The position numbers and the translations under genes are program-made. DNA of 64,000 bases from Aplectana chamaeleonis (taxonomy: Eukaryota > Nematoda > Chromadorea > Rhabditida > Cosmocercidae). Under the pieces are notes generated by a model. The model was not told where the DNA came from, did no database searches, and saw only the letters and a program-made list of their open reading frames with translations. The stretch covers positions 496,001 to 560,000 of the forward strand of contig JAPDOI010000270.1 of assembly GCA_029168955.1 (NCBI GenBank). The letters run 5' to 3'. Positions 47,750 to 59,292 of the stretch are shown in pieces; positions within the stretch are counted from its first letter, which is position 1, and each line of letters starts with the position of its first letter.

Positions 47750-48323
47750 AGCTTCAAATCCTACGCCAAACACGGTGTTAGCGCTTATTATACAATAAAG
47801 CGCTCCGTGGCTAGCCGAAAGTTACGGTTATCGCTCTAATTTCCGGTTTGATCGCCCTCAAATACCGGTTTGATCGCCATTGATCACGCGATTGCTCCTA
47901 TTGTGCGTCGCCATAAGTCTGCCCTATGTCTGAGGTCTACCTGGCTTAGCTTGATTGCCCTAACGTTCCAATCGAGGCAATCGCGACAAAAGGACCGCGC
48001 AAAAAATCCACATCCTGTTCCATCACGATAAAGCCCGCCCACATGTTGAGCGCCGTATAAACGAATCCATCGCCAATAAGGGATGAGATCTGCTCCCATA
48101 TTCGCCGTACTCACCGAAAGAAGCACGAACAGACTATCATGTCAATCTCTTTTTGAAAAACTAGCAAACAAACAAAGTCTTTGACGACTTCGATGACTTG
48201 GTGGCTGATGTCAAAGCGTAGATTGCCTCCAAGAATCTTGACTTCTTTGCACGTGAAATCGACCGACTGCCAAGCAAATGGGAAGCAGTCCTTGAAGTAA
48301 ATGGTGACTCTGTTCTCGAATGA

Positions 48324-49384
48324 TCACTTCAACATGTTTTGATTGAATATCGCTATTTCGTTGAATTTAAATATTTTTGAAAACGTTCCGTGATTAAGCA
48401 TCAACCCAATAGATATTAAAATGAATACGCTTCTAAATGCTACATTACGCTTTCTCAAAAAAAGCTTTTCCGAGCGAGGGAAAGATGACATTAAAAAACA
48501 GCATTTCTTCGAACCTAGTTGCTTGCTAGTTGCTACAATCAGCAAGACTCCCTTTTTCTTAGAAATCGGAACTGTTATGCTTGATTGCACTCTGAGGGAA
48601 CTCTGCGCTCATTCACAATCCGGTTGAGCATCGAAGCGAGCCACGTAGTCGGATTCGTAGTCGAAAGTCAACACTTCCACCCAGGCCAACAGATTTTTTT
48701 AGCCCCTTTTAGAAGTTTCTGGTATTTCGCTTCCGCTTACTGTTATCGGTGAGACCTCCATAAACGGGAAAGACGTGCGGTGACGGTGGATGAGAAAACT
48801 CTTCTGTCGAAACCGCTTCGAGATACTAGTACCACCACTTTACAGTTGCCTAATCAGCATCCAATGCGAGCTGGCCACCTACAACGTTTATCACAAAAAA
48901 TCTATATTCTCTAGCCTGTTATTTCGTGACCTGAAGAGGCTGTGGAGGTGGCGCTCGCCCTCTCTTCTGTCGAGCGTGCGATACAGACCTACATCTCGTT
49001 GTCCTCTCGTTTTCGCTATTTCTCGAGACTTGATATCATATCCGCTCAGCTGGGTTTTTGTTTTTCAGGAAAACCTGGTGAAGTGCTTCTCTTCTTCGTA
49101 TTCTCCGGCAGTCCATAACCATGATTCCATATCAAGCTATCTCTGTCAGATTTGTAGTTTTACGAAGACTGCTACTTTCAGCTTCTTCCCAACTCTCTTC
49201 AAAGCTTGTAAACTGCGGTAGATGGATGATGCAATCATTTTTCTAGGATGCCATGTCCTCTGAACCCCATGTATTCAGCATTATGAGGTCGTGACTACCA
49301 GCTTAGTCATCATCATTTCTCCGTGCGTAGCCGAATTCGCCACGTGTCTGTCCTAGGTTTACCGTGTTCCGCGGTCTATGTAAG
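48324..49384. other. No gene recognised
   Basis: A 143-codon plus-strand frame (48790-49221) shows no domain or splice context that supports a gene. Confidence 0.4.
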
Positions 49385-49673
49385 GTGCGTCCGAATGAGA
49401 ATGGCGGCCCATGCGGCCGCGCACTTGGCAAGCGGCCGTCGCGTTCGCCGCTCTCGGACGAGCATGCGAAGAGTCCCCACCGCCATCGACTACGAACGGG
49501 GCCGGCACCGGCTGGCAGCAAGCACTGCGCCGATCAATCTCTGCAGACGGTGGGAGAGGGGACGGCCGTCGTTGAAATCCAGCACTCGTCCGAGGACGGC
49601 ACATGCGACGGCCGCCTGCCAAGCACGCCGGCTGCGTGGGCCGCCATTCTCATTCGGGCACACTTTAGCAGTC
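49385..49673. mobile_element. GC-rich foldback, about 290 bp
   Basis: GTGCGTCCGAATGAGAATGG at the left pairs with the complement of the right end (GTGTGCCCGAATGAGAATGG); the arms are about 80 bases. ORFs of 87-129 codons here read through the palindrome and are not genes. Confidence 0.75.
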
Positions 49674-49693
49674 TTCGGCGTTACACTGAGAAG

Positions 49694-50250
49694 GTGAAAG
49701 TTTGTATAAAGAGTAAATCGGCTACACTGGACTCAAATATCTTACTCTCATGACAACTAAATTTCAAAAATGCCCTTTTTCAGCGGGACCACACCTGTGA
49801 AAAGTGTGAGGCCCTATAATGTAGCGGTGTTCATCATCTATGTTTAACGGTGAAAGGGAGTGCACAGGGTAAATCGGCTACGCTGGACTCAAATATCTTA
49901 CTCTCATAACACCTGAATTTTAAAAATGCCCCTTTTCAGCGGGACCACACCTGAGAAAAGTGTGAGGCCTGATACTGTAGCGGTGTTCAGCATCTATGTT
50001 GGACGGTGAAAGTGAGTATATAGAGTAAATCGACCACGCTGGACTCGATCATCGTATTCTCCTGACTCATACCTTGCAAAAATGTAGACTTCCAGCGCGA
50101 CCGCACCTGCGACAGGTGTGGGCCACACAGAGAAGTGCCTTTCAGCGTCCATCTTAGAGGCTGAAAATTTGTATAAAGGGTAAATCTACCACTCTCGACT
50201 CGAATATCTTATTTTCGTGACCCTTACTTTGCAAAAAAATGTGAGAAAAG
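49694..50250 (+). repeat. About 156-bp tandem satellite, 3.6 units
   Basis: Units start near 49694, 49851, 50006 and 50161 (spacing 157, 155, 155). Shared words are GTAAATCGGCTAC, CAGCGGGACCACACCTG and AAAAGTGTGAGGCC. Identity falls from left to right. Confidence 0.85.
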
Positions 50251-51617
50251 TGTGCTTCGTGTATTAGTGGGTTTCGGAGAATGAAATTCAAAACGTTACC
50301 AGATTAGATGACGCTCTTTCCAACTAGCAAGTGTTTTTGCTAAGTCTGGTCTGGCTAATGTTGAAGCACCTATTTTCGTATCTGACCACTTATTAAAGCG
50401 TGTTTTCCATACATATATTATAAAATGGCCTGTTATTCTCTGAAAACATATTCATTTCTTTAATACATCGTGTCGTCTTCGCCTTTGCCAATAACTTCAT
50501 TCATCGCATCCACTCTTTTCCTCCGCCCCATTCCACAGCTTCCAATCTGTTCTTATTTGCAATTCAGTGGACAACTATCCAGGATACACGCCCAGAACCT
50601 ATGTGGCTTTTATTCAACCGTAGGAGAACATTTACTATAAATTTTACATTTACGTTGAATTACAACAAGGTTTCATGTTAGTTGGACGGTAATACCGAAT
50701 TATTCGCAAAAAATATTTGTAAACAGTGTACCTACCACCCCCGGTCAGAATGATTCACGTGGTCTCCCGGTGGAGCTCAGACCCCCCTCCCTCCGCCATT
50801 GCACAGCTCATACCCCCGGTGTAGATACCCACACCCCGCGCCGAACTCTGCTCACAACTAGAAAATGACGATGATAGTAATGAGCGTTAACGCGATGGCT
50901 CAACCAGACTCGAACTGCTGACGTTCCAAGGCTGTTAATTACGGAACTCACACTTTTGTGATACTAATTTCTACTTCCAAAAAAGGCTAGAACAATTAGA
51001 GGTACACCCTCTGTTCACCTCTATCAGAAAAGCACCTAAAAGGAGGCATGAAGAAAAGAAGTGCATGCACTTCTGAAAGAGAAAAAACGGTAATTTTCAT
51101 CGACATAAAAATTGAAAACAAGAATAAATTCAACGCTGAAGACGAATTCAACAGAAGCAGACACACAGATAGTCATAGGCATTCAGGGAAACTGTAATCA
51201 TATATCTCGTGCTGACAAATTAGGTGGGTTCACGAGAAAGGGCAGACACAGTTTTGAGAGACTGTGGCCGCCAACACTGCAAGCCACTAGCGAAATCCCG
51301 CCTCAGGATACCAACTGAGAGGGTCCGCCAAATTCGTCGAGGTCCACTCATTGACCGACCTCAAGGAATCGAGTTCTAACGCAACACCCGTTGTAGGTAT
51401 CCTTTAGGAGAAGCTGAGACATAAAAAAGTTAGTCACATTCGGCTAGAGCTAGTTGCTGGAAAACCGGCAACGCTGACTGCTGAGCATGGCTGAAAACAG
51501 AACACTCCCGGCAGGCCACGCAAAACACGGCAAGCACGAATAACTGGAAGAATGTAAAACAAGACCGAGATTCAGTGAAGACACCGTACCGGTCCACTAA
51601 GTTCCTCTTCACACTGA
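50251..51617. other. No gene recognised
   Basis: Nothing firmly identifiable. A B-box-like AGTTCGAGTCTGG on the minus strand near 50905 is too weak alone to call a tRNA. Confidence 0.4.
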
Positions 51618-52187
51618 ATCAAAAGCCTCACAAGACATAGTTCGAATGCACCCTTCCGATTTCAGTATGAAAGGAAATTTCTCCCTGAGACTTTTTGTAG
51701 ATCCCGCACTAACTATCGATATCGGTAATCTATCCCATAGCAGAATGGCCCTTTGCAAGCTCTGATCACTATGGTATTTCTGGAATCGCCCAAGACCCCC
51801 TACGAACGAAGATATGGCTTCTTGCATATGCCTGTATTTTGAATTCAAAAATTTGGTGGACGAGTTGTCTCAGGCCTGTATTTCTTTTGATTCGCAGTCG
51901 CGGCACGAGGGCGAAACAGGATGAGCAGGTAGATCGGAAAGGGAGTTAAGAACGACGACTCGGTCGAAAATCATCCATCCATCCAGCCACTACTGAGATC
52001 GAAAATCAGGAAGGGGGCCGGGCCTGCGGTGGTGGCTGGAGGGGGTCGGGCCCGTGGTGGTCGCTTATATCTCGCCTATTTGGAGGAATTGAGATCGCGC
52101 ATTTGGCACGTGTTATACAGGAGGGGTCTTCTACACAATTACACGAAAATCTCAAAATTCATATCTGAGGGTGCGCTGTGCCTTTAA
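51618..52187. mobile_element. TTAA-bounded element (family D), copy 2
   Basis: The right end CTGAGGGTGCGCTGTGCCT plus TTAA matches the element at 328-820, as do ATTTGGTGGACGAGTTGTCT and TATACAGGAGGGGTCT. The left end is decayed and placed approximately. It shares its right TTAA with the next element. Confidence 0.7.
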
Positions 52188-52737
52188 AGGCATCGTTCAC
52201 GATGGATTTCGTTTTCGAGTTTTCCATATATAATGAGAGCACTAGTACCCTATATAACAGCTACGTTGAAAAAACCGCGAAAAATCCACTGAAAATCCCC
52301 TTTTTAGACCCAAAATATCTCAATCGACTTTTTACAAAGGAAGAGTCGATCGTTAGACATGGCTGTTTTGACCGACGATCTCACGATCAAATAAACTTCA
52401 TATTTCTTTCAAGTGATTTGTTGAGAAGGAAAGGTTAATCGATGTGTGTAGAAAAGTCATTCTTCACGTAATCGTATGGTATATTCCATCAACTTGCCCT
52501 GAGTTGCAGTGTATCAAATGTTGAAAATTCACTTATATGATGGCTGACAGCAAATTGTGCCAGATGACTGACGGAGGGCCGGCCTCTTTTACGGAATTTG
52601 AGACAATCAACCCTAAGTATCTTCACAATAAGACGTTTTCAACCCGAACAAACTCTCCCTACGTTCTTCGGTGGGCCCAGAGAACCATTTGAACCGAAAA
52701 AACGGTGAGTGGTTTTCAGCGCGTACGATGCCTTCAA
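52184..52737. mobile_element. TTAA-bounded MITE-like element (family F), copy 2
   Basis: The ends are TTAAAGGCATCGTTCACGAT and ACGATGCCT plus TCAA. It is highly similar to 43165-43721 over its whole length and in the same orientation. Confidence 0.85.
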
Positions 52738-53252
52738 TTTCAATGACCTTACCCTCAATGTGGGGATCGCCTACAAAATCATTATTTGGTCCTTTTTAAA
52801 GTAGAGATGACGAATAATTCATGAAAAAACGAGTCAGCAGTACAAGAGAAAACCGCAGTTCTACTCCGTATCTTTACTTCTCGTGAAGTAATTTGTTGGG
52901 AGGACGAAATCTCTTGTGTACTCATATTCCAGGATCGTCGAGCTTTTGCTGCCCCTTTCGAGCAACCTCCCTCATTTTCGACTTTGACTAATTCTCTTCT
53001 CTTCTCGATTCGATTGTTCCCATATTCGAATCTCGCAATAACAAACGACTTGTTGATCGTCGTGGACAAGCCCTGGAGCACGATCGACGTCTTTCGAATC
53101 AGCTGTTCCAGAGCGATTAACACCATTTCTTCTCGATTACAGGAACGAATTGTGGCCCACGCACTGTCTGAGGCAGCAAGCACGCTCCGAAACCCTATTT
53201 AGTATTTGAAATCACAAAACAAGGGTTTGGAGCTGCCAGTATTGGACATTAA
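52738..53252. other. No gene recognised
   Basis: Overlapping open frames on both strands (133 codons minus, 72 codons plus) lack any family signature. Confidence 0.4.
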
Positions 53253-53691
53253 GGCCGGGATCATTCCCCCAGCGCTTCCTGCACAACTTCTCTAGTATAC
53301 CTTGACGGAGAATATTCGAAGACTGCGTATGTAAAGACTGTGCAAGGCAAGACCCAGCTCGATTTGGAAATTCATATAAGACACCGGCTAACCCACATGA
53401 TTGCACCGTCTGCGTTTGTAATGACGAAGGACGCACTCTACAAGGACATTGGCCGAGATCATACTTTCAGCGACGAGCGACGCCACGCAATGTTTACCAT
53501 CAATATAGACCAAAAATCGAAATGCCTGATACGCAATGTAGCTGTGACAGGTCGAGGCAAGTACGATCCCGGCCTAAAGACATCCTGTGAGCCGAGAAGC
53601 AAAGGTATATTATTTTTCCATGATTTTTTATAATTTGGCAGCTATTGTGACCGGAAATGTTGAGGAGCCTTCGAAAAACCTTCATTTCTAA
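53253..53691 (+). CDS. Candidate 3' exons of an unrecognised gene
   Basis: The plus frame is open from 53253 and contains LVYLDGEYSKTAYVKTVQGK, HRLTHMIAPSAFVMTKDALY, FSDERRHAMFTINIDQKSK and RNVAVTGRGKYDPGLKTSC. A GT at 53605 and CAG ending at 53641 would remove a 37-base intron, joining SKA to IVTGNVEEPSKNLHF and TAA at 53689-53691. Without splicing the frame stops at 53631-53633. The amino-acid composition looks protein-like, but no family is recognised, no 5' exons were found, and 37 bases is very short for an intron. Confidence 0.35.
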
Positions 53692-55827
53692 AGAGAAGCC
53701 AGTTTGAATGCACTGCTAAATTGAATTTGATTTTCGCGCCGAAGATTTTTTTAGATCTCTTGCATTGGGAGGCCTGATCACTGCCATTTTTTGAGGTTTT
53801 CCTGCAAGAGGAGTTTGTGCCTCAAATGTTTTCCAAGTTGTTAAATGGTCGCATCAACATCCAATGAAAAACTGCCAGATGATCCACCCCACTGCAGTTT
53901 TCAGGTGTGCATAACTTTGAAGGTGCTCATTTACAGAGTCTCTAGTTTCCTGGCTGATGTCAGCTAGCCCGAGTGGTTCGATTGTACCAAAAAATGGAGA
54001 TGTTTTAAATCGCATACGATGTCTTCTAAAAGGAAAAGTCGGCGCAAAAAAAGAACTTACGATCTTTCCTTGTATTGTGTTGAATGACAGAACGACACAC
54101 ACGCAAAGGTACACAGTTGCAAATGTGGTTGAAACATTGACGTCAACCCTCTAAACGGGCCTCTGTTGGAAGGCTACACCATTTCAAGCATCACAAACGA
54201 GCAGAAATTACTATATTCAAGTAATCTTGAGTCCCACAACGTGTATTATTTGTACCTTATCTCCAGGAAGCCGTGGTCGTTATAGCTTGTTTACGAAATT
54301 TTCAAAGATACAGTCGCCATGGGATTTAGTGACACTTTGCATTCCCCATGGACTCTATGCACCTACGTTATAGCATATGTATATCACCGAGCTCGCGGCA
54401 ACGTCTAATAGGGAACGCAAAGTATCACCAAAATTTTCACTTGAAAATGTATAAAAAAGTTCCATGCTGTGAAAAATCGCACGCAGTGTGTACATACTGA
54501 ACACCCTTAATTGATTTTTTTAAAATTTCCTGTTGTCTGTCTCCTGCCCGTTTTTGAAAATTGTTTTTCTGTGTTCTTTCTGTCAAACTGGATTTTCTAT
54601 TCTCTGTTTTTCTTTCAAATTTTTTTCGCACATACCTAATCCGAATTTGAGCCATTTTGACTCCAGACCGGTGAGGATCGCAAGCCGTGTCGAGACAAGT
54701 ACAGTCGGCACCGATCGCACTGATACTATGTGTTCCTTATTGTGTATTGGCGCGAACTCAGGGCGCAGATGTTGTAGCATAGTTAGCTGCGCCTAATTTC
54801 TGCCAACGCAACATAAGAAACGCAATGTGTCAGTGCGATCCGTGCCGACACTATATTTGTCTCGAATGTTTGTGGAAAATATGCTCTATGTAATTCATTG
54901 AAAATCTATTTTTCTTTCTTGCCTTCTTTGTTTACACGTTGAAAGAAGTGTTCACGATGATTTTTAAATTCGAGTTTTCACATTTCAAGAAATGGTTGAG
55001 ATGGCGATGTCAACGTAGTCTTGCTGCCTGCACGAGGAGGATTTCGCATTGCTATATTTTCAAGGAAGCGAACGTATAATTTTAGTGAATTAAGAAATAA
55101 GATATCAAATGAATGTCTGAATGAGTAGTAAATGGTTAGCAGCTGGAGTTGAAGCCGAAGTTAGCAAAAATGGTAGAATTAAAGAAAATGAAAATCGTAG
55201 ACTTACAGAACTAAAGAAAAAAAATTGAGTGGTACATGAGCAGACACAATCGCACTTTTATATATCATCCCACTTCACACCTACTCAGTTGCTGTGTCAA
55301 ACCTGAATATATCTTAATATCATGAAAATAAGCCATTTGTAGAGGAAAAAGAGAAAGTACAGTAGTAATGTTGAAAATGTGTATTTCCTTCTGAAACTCA
55401 CATCGACCACAGGTTAAAACACGACAGATTTCTGCTATCATGACCGTTTGATCAGTTCATTATGAGGGACTTTGTGGTGCAAACACGCATTATTCGATGA
55501 GACTCTGGAGTTGAATCTATAATTTTGTAACACTAACGTATAGAACTCAATGAAAGCAGTCCACAAGTGATTTCAAAATTGAAAATGGACCACTTTGTGG
55601 CAAGTTCTAGCAATGTGGCGCTCTGTGAGCGCGAAAAAACCCGCAAATCCCTTTTTTTGCAATAAATTTGCGCGGTACTGTACTCGGGGCTGGTTCCGAC
55701 TACGTCTTCGAATTTGAAAAACAGCAAATTTGAAGTCACTTATATTTAAAATTTAGGATGAAGGAAAATCGCGTTTTTCTTTCGCCGTTTTAGGTTCGGT
55801 ATTGTACACGCATTATACAGCACGCAT
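53692..55827. other. No gene recognised
   Basis: About 2.1 kb of AT-rich DNA without a recognisable gene or repeat boundary. Confidence 0.4.
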
Positions 55828-56319
55828 TTAAAGGCAGTGTTCTTCTAAAAATCGTTTTTCTGTTTGTCCCCCTATCTTGAGAACGGCCCCATGCTGATTC
55901 CAATGATGTCTCTGAAATCGTACAAAACCTTCTAGGAACGGAGTTATGGTCCCCCGAAAATTGAGCTAAGGAAACATGGCGGACGAGTTGTCCGAGGCTT
56001 GTAACTTCCGTCTTTTGCAGCCAGTGTATGCGAGCTGACCTGAGTAAAGAGAGAAGTTGAGAATGAAGGGAAGATTGAGGCTAATAATTGGAAATCACCG
56101 CCTATCTCACGATCTCGAGCATTCAATTGTTCACGTCGGTGGGCGTGTGTTGTGCTTTTGGGGATTGCCTTGCGCTCGAAGTGGCAACTTCGGGCTCTTT
56201 TGGAGCTTTTCCTGGCTCATTTTCAGGCGTTCTTTCGACGTCGACGTTACAGTGTGCCCATCCACTACTCATTCCTTGTGGAAAATGTCACACATTTTTA
56301 TCGTGAACCCTGCCTTCAA
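55828..56319. mobile_element. TTAA-bounded element (family E variant)
   Basis: The left end TTAAAGGCAGTGTTCTTCTA and the left half match the 9534/16426/17649 copies. The right half (GTGGGCGTGTGTTGTGCTTT to TTTTTATCGTGAACCCTGCC) instead matches the inverted element at 59293-59786. The right edge TCAA is shared with the next element. Confidence 0.8.
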
Positions 56320-56866
56320 GGCAGTGGTCACGATGAAAAACGTTATCGAAAAAAAATAACAAAAATCAGCTTAGTTTGAAATCAGCTGAAAACTATCAAG
56401 GTAGCGCATTGGAAAACGGGCTAGAATTAGAGTTTCTCGGGCCCGAAGAAGCCAGTTCGTGCACACGTGCACAGCGATGACGAAAAAGATCGCAGTCTCA
56501 TGCCGAGCAGTCAAAAATCATCGACGTTCAGAGGAAGAAATAAATACAAATTTACCAAACAAAAACAGTTGAGCAATATAAGAAAACACTCTAGTCTAGT
56601 TTTTGACTAGATGTGTACATAAATCCGAAGGTTCACTGATTGAAATTCAATTTTAAGCCAGCTGATGTTCTTGATGTGAGAGGTCATCGATGCCGATGAT
56701 GTGGAGTGGGCTCGTCCACCAAGACAAAAAAGCTCAGGCTTCAAATTTGGCCCAAAACAGTGGTTTTTTCGCCATTTTTTCATATATGACCTACTACTCG
56801 AGACCTAGAATAGGGTTTAGAGAGAAGAAAACAACAAGCATATTTGATCGCGACCACTGCCTTTAA
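56316..56866. mobile_element. TTAA-bounded element (family A), uninterrupted copy
   Basis: The ends are TCAAGGCAGTGGTCACGATG and GCGACCACTGCCT plus TTAA. This is the empty-site counterpart of 13045-14212, without the nested foldback. Confidence 0.83.
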
Positions 56867-57204
56867 AGTCGGTCCGAAAGCAACTGTCCGCCCACGCTGT
56901 CGGCTTGCGTGTCGACTAGCTGTCTAGAAGGCGTTAGCAAGAATATTTGACGATTGGTGGATACTATCCCAGTCAGCTGTTTTAAGCCGTACAAAAGCTC
57001 GTCCGAAATAATGCCATTGCGACGGCCGCTTCATACTCACGCCGACCGTGTGAGCGGACAGTCCCATCCATAGCTTCGTTCGGTGGAGCCATGTACTCCA
57101 CCAACCTTCACCTCTGAGCAGGTGAAGGGGGGAACCTTCGTCATTGGGAAACCGGCGACAACCGGTGAAACGCCCCGAAAAACAATGAAAAAGACCCAAC
57201 ACTC
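56867..57204. other. No gene recognised
   Basis: Short GC-balanced stretch; a 92-codon minus frame has no known domain. Confidence 0.35.
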
Positions 57205-58310
57205 ATGCAAGTCATTTTCAAGATTGGGTGGGTGTCACTGCCGGTTTTTCGGCCATACCTTTCTTATCCTAGAATACAGCCCTTTGGTGAAGGTTGTTCT
57301 CAGAATTCCCATAAAATTCTGCATCGAAAAGCGTTTTCAGTTTTGAAAAATACGCTCCCCTTTTACCAGCCGATTTCAGTTTATAAAGTGCATTTTTTCG
57401 CCTGAAATTATCGGTTTTTCGTCCGTAACTTTTTTGTGCTTGGAGATGGACTTTTGGTGAAGGTTGTGATAGACTTTTGGTGAAGGTTGTGATAGACTTT
57501 TGGTGAAGGTTGTGATAGACTTTTGGTGAAGGTTGTTTTCGAAGTCTCCATGGAATTCTGCGTCGACTGGTGTTCCCAGTTTGGAAAAATATTTTCTCGA
57601 TCCTTCAGCCTAATTCATTCTAAGAAACACCGGTTTTTTGCCTATAACTCTTCAAACGTTGAAGATAGGGCTTTGGCGAAGATTGTTTTTGAAATCCACG
57701 TAAAATTTTGCGTCAAACGATATATCGGGTTCCTAACTTTGCTTGCTCCATAGGCCAGCCAGGTCGGTGGAGCCGAGCTCCATAGTTATCTCCATTGGGT
57801 GCTCTCGCCTCTATGGTGTAAGTAAGAGACGCAGAGTTCTCCCGGAGCCTACAACGGGGCTCGGCTCCACCGACCTGGCTGGCTAATTGAGCAAGCAAAG
57901 TCAGGAACCCGATATATCATTTGACGCAGAATTTTCCGTAGATTTCAAAAACGACTTTACCAGAACCGGTTAAAGAGTTATAGGCGGAAAACCTGTGTTT
58001 CGTAAAATGAATTAGGCTGAAGGATCGAGAAAATATTTTTCCAAACTTGAAACACTACTCGACGCAGAATTCCATCGAGATACGGAAAACAACCTTACCA
58101 GAGGTCTATCTTCAAGCACAAAAACGTTATGAACGAAAAACTGATAATTTCAGGCGAAAAAAATGCACTTTGTAAACTGAAATCGGCTGGTAGAAGGGGA
58201 ACGTATTTTTTAAAACTAAAAACGCTATTCGATGCAAAATTTAATGGGAATTCCGGTGACAACCTCCACCAAAGGGATATCTTTAAGGGTTAAAAAGTTA
58301 TGGACGAAAA
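57205..58310. repeat. Inverted repeat of about 1.1 kb built from tandem units
   Basis: The arms meet near 57810. AACTTTGCTTGCTCCATAGG / GCCAGCCAGGTCGGTGGAGC on the left (57735-57775) is mirrored at 57860-57903, and outer segments such as CTTCAGCCTAATTCATTCTA (57606) are mirrored near 58005-58030. Each arm consists of units of about 180-190 bases repeating 'TTCTGCGTCGA...GAAAAATATTTT'. Similar units continue to about 58620 outside the palindrome. Confidence 0.7.
57445..57536 (+). repeat. 23-bp tandem repeat, four units
   Basis: GATAGACTTTTGGTGAAGGT plus TGT is repeated exactly four times (first unit GATGGA). It is present in only one arm of the inverted repeat, so it expanded after the palindrome formed. 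Confidence 0.9.
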
Positions 58311-59292
58311 ACTGATTGCTTTTGGTGAAAGAAACGTTACATCAGAAATTGAAGTCGGCTGAGAGACAGGAAACGTATTTTTCTCAACATCAAAACACTA
58401 TTCGACGCAAAATTACATGGAGACTATGGAAACAGCTTCATTCAAAGATTCGTCCTATAGGGCAAAAATTTCATGAGCGAAGAACGGGTGGTTTTTCAAA
58501 AATCGTTTGGAAAAGGTTTCCGAAAATTTTTGACTCCAAGACAGCTCAAAGGAAACTTTACATACGATACGATCATTTCATTAAGAACAGTGATATTCTA
58601 CAGGAGGTCATCTAACGAAAAGAAATGCTTCAAAATTAATGAATAAAAAGAAAAATATACTGAATGCAAAAAAAGAGGATAGAGAAAACGTCAAATTTTG
58701 AAGTTGCAAGTCTTCAGGAAACCTTCACTATTCCCCACTCAGGTATCCTTAACAACCTTCACTTCTCGGACCGCTGTCTCCACCCCCGACAAACCTATGG
58801 TCCCATCCGGACAGACTTTAACTGTCGGTGTTGGAGACGTTTTTAACGAAGTTTTGTTCCGGTCGAATCGTGCGAACTATGTACATATTCTGCATGGTGT
58901 GCGGGAACTACGAGTGCTCAGGAACATTGGTACATTGTGCACCAATATCAGCCAACTTAAAAAAACGTTCCCTCCTACATAAAAACCGTTGATTGTTCTG
59001 TGACAGGCGAATGAGGCCGTAAACGTTCGCCTTACTTTTTGGAAACTGATCAGAAAGAAGGCTTACGTGATAATAAGAGAACATAAAATTTATATTGCTG
59101 CCTGTACACAATCTCCTGCCACTTTGCACCCGTCCCTACCGTAGAGAACGCCTTATGAATAAAATAATTCTCGTGTTTCCTCTTTCTATCGAGACCATCC
59201 TCACAATTCTTTCAGTTAGTGAGAGGTTCAACCTTTTTAGCTTACATGATGTTTGTTGTTCCTGCCGAACTTCTGTTTTAGCGTAGCAGCAC
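58311..59292. other. No gene recognised
   Basis: The first 300 bases are more units of the 57205-58310 repeat. A frame containing DKPMVPSGQTLTVGVGDVFN after CCACTCAG near 58740 is protein-like but has no matching donor. Confidence 0.35.

Larger units (their letters stand above)
46493..47934. mobile_element. 1.44-kb element with terminal inverted repeats, inside mariner
   Basis: The left end TCAGACATAAGGGCGGACGT pairs with the complement of the right end (TCAGACATAGGGCAGACTTA), about 25 bases of imperfect inverted repeat. GTC lies at both flanks (46490-46492, 47935-47937); reading across one GTC joins INSDV to YLA in the mariner frame. The inside holds a 60-bp tandem array and a foldback, but no transposase. 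Superfamily unknown; a 2-3 bp duplication would fit PIF/Harbinger-like or similar enzymes (inference). Confidence 0.8.
44218..48323 (+). pseudogene. mariner transposase gene split by two transposons
   Basis: The pieces lie in order on the plus strand. 44218-44305: FNELFCDGTITDSATRKWLI...LKSGDT. Then a Tc3-like element. 45970-46492: SLEDNEGKDRPSDFYDPVLL, DANQ*TIVRRLKKFEE, VWVPHVLSGNNKTERV, VVTGL, GIIQWETI, INSDV. Then a 1.44 kb element. 47938-48323: YLA*LD, LFHHDKARPHVERRINESIA, LLPYSPYSP...TDYH, VFDDFDDLVADVKA, DFFAREIDRLPSKWEAVLE, stop. Exactly 34 residues separate the Asp of HHDKARPH from that of TDYH, the D34D spacing of mariner. The usual TGDE with the first Asp reads TGLT, and several stops and frameshifts are present. 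Each insertion breaks a codon run that rejoins in frame across its target duplication. The 5' and 3' termini were not identified. Confidence 0.9.

Noticed and set aside
49303..49753. Overlapping ORFs of 72-129 codons, Arg/Ala/Pro-rich
   Set aside because: They read through the GC-rich foldback on both strands; the mirror-image composition is an artefact.
50880..50950. tRNA-like B-box (AGTTCGAGTCTGG, minus strand)
   Set aside because: No A-box at the right distance and no pairing acceptor stem could be found.
58740..58860. Protein-like frame DKPMVPSGQTLTVGVGDVFN after an acceptor-like CACTCAG
   Set aside because: No donor at a fitting position and the frame overlaps an equally long one; insufficient support.
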